A stretch of DNA of 64,000 nt. Origin: Zymoseptoria tritici IPO323. Its lineage: Eukaryota; Ascomycota; Dothideomycetes; Mycosphaerellales; Mycosphaerellaceae. A model generated the notes under the pieces. It searched no databases. It saw only the letters and a program-made list of their open reading frames with translations, and had not been told where the DNA came from. Below are positions 56,817 to 64,000 of the stretch, in pieces. Each line of letters opens with the position of its first letter. The first letter of the stretch is position 1. The DNA is taken from the NCBI RefSeq assembly GCF_000219625.1, contig NC_018206.1, positions 930,001 to 994,000 of the forward strand, given 5' to 3'. A program made the translations under genes and the position numbers.

Positions 56817-57344
56817 ATGGATGTGGGGGAGGAGAGGAGGGGATACAGGTGGCGAGAGGAGGAGCAGGGGAATGAAGAAGGAGTATCGAGGACTGAGGAA
56901 GAGAGCGCTGGACCATCTGTCAGATGAATGTTTTGCATTGCATTGAATGGAGCAGAAGATATGGGTTTGCTGTACATACACAAGAACACCACACTCTGTC
57001 CCGTTTCAAAACGCTTGCGCCGACTGTATGCATCCCGCGAGACTGCTTGGTGTGCTAGGCTATCGTGCACATGGCATTCTCGTGAGCCACAGTGCGTCTG
57101 ACCAGACTACAACTTGATCATTCGAGCTGGCGAGTACCAGTCAGTCGTATCGGCAAAATATCCTTTGGTAGCTTGAGATGTGCGACGATCTTGGTCCGGC
57201 TATCTTCAAACCTACGCCACGGAGCTGAAGATGGTGCAGCCGAGGACCGCACATGAAGCTCATCGACTTGCTTGACTGCCCTGGTCTTTGACTGCTTCTA
57301 ACAACACGACACATACCTCTCAAAAGAACTACTAATTCACAACC
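56817..57344. other. Intergenic
   Basis: Contains the purine-rich 3' flank of the CX9C gene and the GST promoter. No gene. Confidence 0.5.
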
Positions 57345-58136
57345 ATGACAGCAATTCTCTACACCTCCGCCGCCTCGGGCAACAGCTACAAAATCCGACT
57401 CCTTGCTTCGATCCTCCACATACCTCTCCAAGAAGTCGAGATCGACCTGCAAGCCGACGAGCAGCATTCAGAGAAATACTTGACCATCAATCCCCGAGGC
57501 GAAGTGCCATGCCTCGTGGACGATGGGAAGCTTTTCAACGACTCCTCGGCGATTCTCGTCTGGCTAGCAGGCAAGTATGGAAATGCAGGGAAGCAGGATG
57601 GACCGAGTTCATATTGGTCGAAGGACGTGGGAGAGCAGGCTGAGATTGTGAATTGGGCATGTCGAGACCTCTCGATTCACTCGTCGTTGCTAACGAAACG
57701 CCAATAGCTGTCCTTCGCCAATTCCTGGATCCAATACGGCGTCTTCACTCCCCGCGCCATGCTCTCCTACGGCGGTCCCTTCAATGGTCTCGGTCCCGCT
57801 TCCAACTGGTCCAAACCTGAACTTGAGACGCTCTTCAAAGAAGGCGTCATCCGCTCGAAGAAGTCGCTGCAAGTCCTCGATGCACACCTCGCGGGTGCGA
57901 AGTGGTTGGCTTTGAGTCGGCCAACGATTGCGGACCTGGCGGTTTTCGTGTATGTCGCTCTGGCACCGATGGGAGACGTCAGTCTTGAGCCGTATGGACA
58001 TGTGGAGGCTTGGATCGACAGTGTCAAGGGGTTGGACGGATTTGTGGGCATTGAAGGGCTGAAGGATCCGTTGGTGCATGTCGAGAGGTGGAGGACGATG
58101 GGAAGGGAAGGACCCAGCGCGCGAGGGCTGAACTGA
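57345..58136 (+). CDS. Glutathione S-transferase
   Basis: Exons 57345-57656 and 57708-58136, 246 aa. The N-terminal thioredoxin-like domain has LYTSAASGNSYKIRLLASIL, PRGEVPCLVDDGKLFNDSSAI (cis-Pro and the Glu/Ser pair that bind glutathione) and VWLAGKYG. The C-terminal helical domain has WLSFANSWIQYGVFTPRAM and RPTIADLAVFVYVALAP, with the conserved ADL N-capping region. The junction EIVNW/LSFANS is phase 0 and needs a GC donor (GG/GCATGT). A GTGAAT donor two codons earlier would delete conserved VNW. A detoxification or stress role is inferred. Class not assigned. Confidence 0.9.
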
Positions 58137-59169
58137 TCGATCGTGAGGACTTCGATTGTCGGACTGACCGGGTTTGGATCCTGGTCGTTGGGGTAAAGCA
58201 GATCCGGGGTTCGTCAAGCTTGAGAATTCGAGCTTCCGGCGACAGCTCTCCAATGTGTGCATCACACGATGTACCTCGCACAAGTATGAGTGCATCACCT
58301 TTCGCTGTCGCTGTCAGTGATAGCATCTCGCTGATCCAAGACCACAAGATTGTCGACACACTGTTGCGAAAAGGCTGCGATATGGTTTCCGATGGAGTGT
58401 GTCGAGCGCTTGGACTGAGCGCTTGGAATCCCTGCCACGACATCATTGCTGGGTTTCGGTCTGGTAGTGGACAGACAGACATCGGACGGCCTGATATGGC
58501 ACTCTCCTGGGCAGCGATATAGTTTCCAATGGTTCGTGCTGAGCGCCTGGACGTTCTGTCACGAGATCATTACTGGCATCACCGGACTCGCGGAACTGCC
58601 TCTGCCCTGACATTGACGCGGCAACATCGGAAGACCTGGCATGGGATCCATGTGACTTGCTCCGTCGATCTCGTTGATGTGTGAGGATCAATCGATTTCC
58701 GTCTTTCCAATGACGGAAGGAGATGAGAAATTTGGTCCGTCAGTGGCAAGCATCTTGATCTGAACAAAGGTGGTTTCTTGCACAGACTTTCCGTACGAAT
58801 CCGACACGACCTGATCAGCTCTGGGACGATCTGGACGACCTGGCACATCCTTCGTGGAAGCTGGTCATCCAATCTCGTCGATGTGTGGAAATCGATCGAT
58901 GCCAGTCCACCCGATCCGTGCAGCATTTTCCGTCCCGCCGTGGCAGGCATCCTCTCGCGGCTTTGACCAGTCCGATCTGTAAGGCAATTCCTTGCATCAA
59001 TCACCGTGCCAATCCGATTGCTGTGCGAGGCATATATGAGCGGACATTATCCACCTTGTCCACCTTCCTTTCGTTCGCGACATTCCCACGACACAACACA
59101 GGGGCCCCACGGGAATCAACAAACATATCACAAGCAAACGATCACTCGATCAACGACAAGCAGGACATC
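58137..59169. other. Intergenic with degenerate repeats
   Basis: No gene. Related segments recur: GACCTGGCA...TCGTTGATGTGTGAGGATCAATCG (about 58638-58695) and GACCTGGCACATCC...TCGATGTGTGGAAATCGATCG (about 58837-58900), with another echo near 60809 (GGAGATCAATCGATCGC). A TATA-like GCATATATGAGCG lies at about 59030, ahead of the next gene. Confidence 0.5.
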
Positions 59170-59520
59170 ATGCAGATCTTGCAACTCTCCATCATCCTCG
59201 CCATGGCCGCGTCGGCCCTTGCCTCGGCTGTGCGTCCACCTGCTCCTGCTACTCAAGTGCGCCTTCACTGACAACGGATCAGACCTGCAACAAACCCGGC
59301 GTCGGCCACGCCAACAGGTTTTTCGGAACCTGCTACGATGGTCCGAACCAGAAGGATTGTGACAAGGTACGTGATGTTCGACTTGACAGCCCTCGGCCCC
59401 TCATCGTGAGTCACATCGTTGTGCTGACCATCCTGCCTCTCATAGCGCGCTCCGTGTACTACGAACAACCTTGCCTGCGACATGCGCGGTTTCCCTGGCG
59501 GTGGTGCGCGCTGCCAGTAG
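59170..59520 (+). CDS. Small secreted Cys-containing protein, tandem family copy 1
   Basis: Exons 59170-59229, 59283-59366 and 59446-59520, 72 aa. Exon 1 encodes exactly the signal peptide (MQILQLSIILAMAASALASA). Exon 2 gives TCNKPGVGHANRFFGTCYDG and PNQKDCDK. Exon 3 gives RAPCTTNNLACDMRGFPGGG and ARCQ. Six Cys. The introns are GTGCGT..TCAG and GTACGT..ATAG, both phase 0. The same three-exon design recurs 1.0 and 1.9 kb downstream. No known domain. Candidate effector family. Confidence 0.85.
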
Positions 59521-60173
59521 GTGGCTACATTGCCGCTCAAGCTGCAATACCTTGGAAGCCTCAGGCCACCTACACGTGGTGCTGTCTACACGGAACCATG
59601 AATTCTCTCTCCCACCCATGGCGAAGTGGATGTCAGGCGTTTCAAGAAAGGTGACGGGGAATCGGAGGTGGTTGGCCGGGCTGGACAGTGTATGTGTATA
59701 GAGACGCTGTTCAAGGGAACGACAACGACCGGCCTGCTCTCGACAAATTCTTTCTCATCGTTCTGCTCACCCACGCACATCCTTACTCGCTATCCCTGAT
59801 AGTTCGGACGTGACTTGTGCACATCCAAGACCTGTTCAGAACTGTCACATCTAGACCTTACCGGAGCTCTCGTCCCGTCTCGTGCATCCAGGACCGGCGC
59901 CAGAAGTTTTCCCACCAATGTCTGCCGAGCATTCGTGCCAGCTACATGCTTCGATTCGACGATCCGTGATTTTTCTCGTAACAGTCTCACTTCTTGCTTT
60001 CTTAGCCTTGACATGCCCTGAAGCTCTGAGAGCGGTGAGCCAACCCCACGCACTTACGTGCTGTTCGTTATGAATGCTCATCGTGCTACTGGACACAATC
60101 CTCTTCTCTTCTCATCCGACATTCGCAGACGATCCGCGATCCAACACAAATTACCGCTCAACGACAAGAAACG
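59521..60173. other. Spacer between family copies 1 and 2
   Basis: No gene. Holds the promoter of copy 2. The sequence ACGTGGTGCTGTCT near 59574 echoes the 3' flank of the other copies. Confidence 0.5.
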
Positions 60174-60493
60174 ATGCAGCTCTTCCAGCTTCAAGTCATC
60201 CTCGCCATGATCTCGGCCACCCTCGCCCAGAACGTGAGTTGGTACCGGCTCGTACCACGTTGCATCGACTGACAGGACACAGACCTGCGATCCTTCTCGA
60301 GGTCCCTATGGTAAATGCGGAGCCCAGAGTTGCTCCAAGGTATGTACCATTATGCTATAATGCGGACCAGAGGTTATCGTGCTGACGTCTGGACCTTTCG
60401 AAGTTCTTTCCGTGCAACAATCTTGGCGACCCGTGTCTCATTGGGGGAGCCGCGGGCGGAGCAAAGTGCAGCCAGGTGGGAGGAAAATTGTAA
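60174..60493 (+). CDS. Small secreted Cys-containing protein, tandem family copy 2
   Basis: Exons 60174-60233, 60283-60339 and 60404-60493, 68 aa. The signal peptide exon is MQLFQLQVILAMISATLAQN. Exon 2 is TCDPSRGPYGKCGAQSCSK. Exon 3 is FFPCNNLGDPCLIGGAAGGA and KCSQVGGKL. Six Cys, aligned with copy 1 (TC, GxC, C-x-K, PC, C, GGGA-xC). The introns are GTGAGT..ACAG and GTATGT..GAAG, both phase 0. It is shorter in exon 2 than copy 1. The mature parts diverge much more than the signal peptides, as often seen in effector families. Confidence 0.85.
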
Positions 60494-61112
60494 GGTCCAA
60501 GACTGGTGACGAACGGACAGGACCCAATAGGTGGAGAGGACTGGCTGGCCTGGAGAAGCGCTGGTGTTCTGAGGTTTCGTTACTCAAGAGGAGAACTCCC
60601 GGACTGTAGACGCCGCTCACGCAACGAATTCATGCCTTTCCATCTGCGGAGTTCGCACGACTCCATTCGCTCCGTCCATGACAAGCATCTTCTTGTTCTT
60701 CGTTGAATGGCCGAAGTATAGGGATGTTCGTCGTCTGTTAGGCTCTGGTATGAACCAGAGCACGTATTGCGTTCACGGATGCCACTAGTCGGAATCTCGT
60801 CGAACTGATGGAGATCAATCGATCGCAAGTGCGTCCGCCTCGTAGAGGATGCACGGTCTCTTCCGTAGCAAGCATGGTTTCCGCAACGAAAGCATAAGCC
60901 CTTCGATCTGTGAGGTCAGTCCGGGTACAAGTACCACGAGACTCAGACGGGATCTTCAACAACTTGCTGCTCAACGACCACGAATAAGGGTGCGAACCCG
61001 TCAGCTTCCACTTCTTTCACTTCTCTGCAACAGTCCTGCAAGGAACATCAGCGAGAAGCATTCCGCAGAAAACATCCACATGAGACATCCACAAGATCAT
61101 CCACAAGCCATC
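60494..61112. other. Spacer between family copies 2 and 3
   Basis: No gene. Contains GCGCTGGTG and CTCAAGAGGAGAA words (about 60559-60595) that recur about 939 bp downstream after copy 3. Confidence 0.5.
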
Positions 61113-61463
61113 ATGCAGATCTTCCAAGTCTCCATCATTGCCGTCATGATCTCTTCGGCCCTCGCCAAGAATGGAAACGTGCGTCTCCCTCCACTCCCAA
61201 TCACTTGGCAAACTTCACTCACAATAGACCAGGGCTGCTATCCTCCCAAAATCGTAGCGCTTGGGCGACTTCCCATTCGGACTCTGCGTCGATAGCACAC
61301 TCCAAAGGGGTGCGATGCGGCCTGTGAACTGACTGGGTTCTAATAACAGAGAGTCGATCGTTGGCCTGACATCGCTGTTTGTCGTAAAATTCCCCGTGTC
61401 CTGACGGAGGCAACCCTTTCGGCTGCAGGATCAAATTTCCAGGCCTCGAGGTTGCGCAGTAGT
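61113..61463 (+). pseudogene. Tandem family copy 3, probably broken
   Basis: The signal peptide exon is intact (MQIFQVSIIAVMISSALAKN, then GN), followed by a GTGCGT donor and ATAG acceptor. After the join the frame reads TRAAILPKS and then TAG. The Cys-bearing reading (GCYPPK) lies in another frame, and FGLCVDSTLQ returns to the first, so at least one frameshift is present. An exon-3-like piece (PCPDGGNPFGCRIKFPGLEV) follows at about 61395-61463, preceded by an in-frame TAA. Unusual splicing could rescue it, but I favour a pseudogene. Confidence 0.6.
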
Positions 61464-62072
61464 AAGGGAAGCAACCAGAATGGGTGGCGCTCGGACGCGC
61501 TGGTGCTGTTTGGGGGGGGTTTTTTCGCTCAAGAGGAGAAATCGTGGACTGCGATTGAGTGTCATGATTGCTCATGTTTGCATGTTTGTCTCTTCTGTAT
61601 GATTAAAAATTGCAGTAAAATGAAAGCTTTGCGCACGATAGACTGCTTCGGAACTGCATCAATGTTCGAAAACATGTTAAGCTTGCCGTGAAAATCTTCC
61701 TCCCAACGTGAGGAATCCGACTTGCTGGCTCGTGGACTCTCTATGGTGCTCGGGTTCCCCTCGGTAGTCTGCAGATCACATGGCAACTCAAGCTTACGAG
61801 GTCATCGCGGCGGGTATCTGCGTTCACTGAGTGCCGCCGCTGACTGCGCCGTTGATCCTGCGTGACGAATGCTCCGGCCGTGAATCTGTCCGGTGGATAC
61901 ATCGACCACTACTGCATCCAGTGCGCCGGACCGGTAGACGGAAAAGGACAAGAGTGTCAGATCTGCACCCACTCGAATCAACAAGGACGCCGAGAATTTG
62001 AAGACGGAAATGGTACGGGATAATTCCTCGTCGGATGATATATTTGTACAGCCGAAACTTGATATACAGCCT
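61464..62072. other. Intergenic
   Basis: Nothing recognised beyond the duplicated 3' flank up to about 61560. Confidence 0.5.
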
Positions 62073-62671
62073 CTATTGAGGCACAGCAGGTGGTGCTTCC
62101 GTTCCACTACCCACGTTTGCTGGAGCGTTTGGAGGAGGCATGAACAGTTGCATGTAGCCCTGTTGAGTGGTCAGTGATGCATTCTGGCCGCAACGGGATC
62201 AGAGAGCAAGAGATGAGCATACCACCGCCAAAGATAGCACGGCCATGCCCACACCGAAGTAGGCAGGTTGACTGGCGGTCTCTCGAGAAGCTGGAGTTTC
62301 TTGGAGCCAGCTCTGAATGGCGAAGAGCATGGATGTCCAGCCGAGGAGCTTGTTTCGTGTGAACATCTGCGGAGCCGTTAGCCTAGCATGAGATTGAGTC
62401 GGTCGTACGAGAGGACTTACGGCGGCCATTGGGAGGGTGCTTGTCATTGTGCCTGAACATCGCCATCAAGTCAGCAATTTGATCCGATCCATGATCCGGT
62501 CCGATAATGCCTCAACTGACTATTAAAGTCGGTAGCGTCCTTGTCCTTCGCCGGCTCCAGGTACGGCACGACTGCGACGCCAATGTCAGCCAATGTGCCT
62601 TTAAATTCTCATTCTCGATTCCAGTCTTGCTTACTCAGGTCCTCCCGACGCATATCCTTCTTGGTAGCCAT
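62073..62671 (-). CDS. Asterix homologue (WDR83OS/UPF0139 family), PAT complex subunit
   Basis: Five exons on -: 62671-62635, 62571-62521, 62452-62421, 62366-62223 and 62159-62073, 116 aa. In animals Asterix works with CCDC47 as an intramembrane chaperone at the ER translocon. Exons 1-2 give MATKKDMRREDLIVPYLEPA. Exon 4 has LLGWTSMLFAIQSWLQETPA, then SQPAYFGVGMAVLSLAV, the family signature with two membrane helices. Exon 5 is GYMQLFMPPPNAPANVG. Four junctions restore this order without frame loss. Five exons in about 0.6 kb is dense. The fungal role is inferred from the family. Confidence 0.88.
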
Positions 62672-64000
62672 TGTCGCTCGTTCGACTCTGATGAGTTGGT
62701 CGGATGGTCGTATGCGGTGTCAACAGGCACAATGGCTGGTGTCAGCTGATGGTACAGCACGGCCGGTATCGATGGTTGCAGGCCTTAGGTGTGAGGTGTC
62801 GTCGGAAAGTCAGCGTGCAGGCAATCCGGGCCGGGTAAGCCCGCCGCTAAAGTGATAGGAGACACAATCTCAACAAGCACAAGCGAGGATGTTCTAGCCT
62901 TGTGAACCTGAACACACACCATCACAGATGTCGACTGGGCCAAGAGCGACACAGGAACGAATATCGCAAATGTCACATCCACAGTCTAACAAGACCCCTC
63001 CGCCGAATTTCCGTGCTCCAGTCGTGCACCGCGGAGATACAAGGTCGCCGCGAGCTCCGAGACATAACATCACCCACTTGCGCCTGGATGATCACTAGAA
63101 TTATACCTCCCACGACATCCTTGTACCGGCGAATTGCGAGAGGCTTGATGACTTGGATAAGCTCCGACGAAAAGACCTGGTACGAGACATCGACTTGAGT
63201 CTCCGAAAGGTGTATTCTTTTGTGTGTATGTTGGCCAATATAACACGCCACAAATATCGCCGTCTCGGCCGCGACGACAGCTACATAGCAGCTTTGGCGG
63301 GAACAGTAGGCAGCGTCTCCATGGCTTTGTATTTGAGACTAGACATCGTGGAGATGGTGTGATATGGATATGTTCCCTGAATCAGGCAAAACCCAATTGA
63401 TGCATGATCGGGACGATCAGGACGATAGGCATATCTTTTACCTGGCCTGCCCTGGCTTGAACGCCTTGTTGCGGCTGGAAGTAATGAACAGGAAAGGGGA
63501 TTCCATGCAGTGTCAGACCACGCTCACAGTTCATCGTGAGGATAACATTGCTCATCGTTGCTGAGGAATTGCCATCCGGCAGATGTCTTACTCCAGACGT
63601 TGCCTTGTAGCTCCTTGTGCATCGTTGTGTTTCCGTCTATCGCCGCCGCCGGCTTATTCCTCCTGCGGTTGTCCGGGGGTCTCCACTTTAGCCCTTTGAG
63701 ACGTGGTCGGGAGCTGCGCGGGATTGCCGTCAGACCTCGACACCTTCCCTGCGCATGCAGCCCAGGTCGGTCCTATTTGTGCTTGCTTGCTACCGTAGTA
63801 CAGTACCACAGTACTACTCTCTCGCTTTAATGATTACCTTGTACTTCCTTCACTAATTCACCGACTTCCCTCTTCCACCCTCTTGGACTGCAGGTGGGAG
63901 AGACCCACACGAGCCACCGAGGCGACACGATGCCCTGGACGATTGCCCGAAGATGACCAGACCAACGCCTTGGACAACCGAGCGATGGACTATCGACCAC
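62672..64000. other. No gene recognised to the window end
   Basis: The Asterix promoter lies at the left. Short frames on both strands to 63.8 kb have no domain, signal or splicing support. A gene continuing past the right edge cannot be excluded. Confidence 0.45.

Larger units (their letters stand above)
60174..61600 (+). repeat. Tandem segmental duplication, period about 939 bp
   Basis: Start codons of copies 2 and 3 are 939 bp apart (60174, 61113). GCGCTGGTG in the 3' flanks is about 938 bp apart (about 60559, 61497), and CTCAAGAGGAGAA also recurs. Gene and 3' flank were therefore duplicated together. Copy 1 is 1004 bp upstream of copy 2 and more diverged. Confidence 0.75.

Overview
The window is nuclear DNA from a filamentous ascomycete (Pezizomycotina). 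I suspect a dothideomycete, but no single marker proves the class. Evidence: short GT-AG introns of about 45-90 bp, fungus-specific genes (Spc19 of the DASH complex, AIM11, a fungal-type Rac, a CFIm-like RGG protein, Cys-rich small secreted proteins), and a large block whose sequence is saturated with TpA and studded with TAG/TAA stops, the mark of repeat-induced point mutation (RIP).

Region 1 (1 to about 18.7 kb) is a RIP-destroyed repeat island. It starts with a Fot1/pogo-like transposon relic (1-2870). After a 0.7-kb island of ordinary composition and a small hairpin (3544-3604) comes an approximately 15-kb composite, all readable on the + strand. It holds a RecQ-like helicase relic, a DUF6589-like relic with a six-copy 42-bp repeat, two tandem copies of a DUF3716-like cysteine gene, and an unrecognised relic. 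The DUF6589-like gene is split by a 1.55-kb insertion with a (CAAA)n tail and a 14-bp target duplication. Similar host-like protein fragments lie on both sides of the composite.

Region 2 (18.7 to 22 kb) is a border zone: a possible multi-exon gene or relic, an orphan Zn2Cys6 finger and a tRNA-Glu-like sequence with a 14-nt intron.

Region 3 (22 to 38.6 kb) is ordinary gene space: a choline/GABA-type permease, an SDR, an MRPL45/Mba1-like mitochondrial protein, eIF1, a secreted protein, a hypothetical protein, a 10-Cys secreted protein, a CCCH zinc-finger protein, Spc19 and a CFIm-like RRM protein.

Region 4 (39.6 to 45 kb) is a small cluster of Cys-rich secreted-protein genes, two intact and one broken, threaded with 221-bp TA-flanked MITEs and followed by another decayed Cys-rich locus.

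Region 5 (46.4 to 58.2 kb) is housekeeping: the molybdopterin synthase large subunit, a hypothetical protein, lipoyl synthase divergent from AIM11, Rac1, a twin-CX9C protein and a GST with a probable GC-AG intron.

Region 6 (59 to 64 kb) carries a tandem family of three small secreted proteins with one shared three-exon design. The third copy is broken, and copies 2 and 3 lie in a repeat of about 939 bp. The fungal Asterix homologue follows, then DNA without recognisable genes. The secreted families and the RIP island make this look like a plastic accessory segment embedded in conserved gene space.
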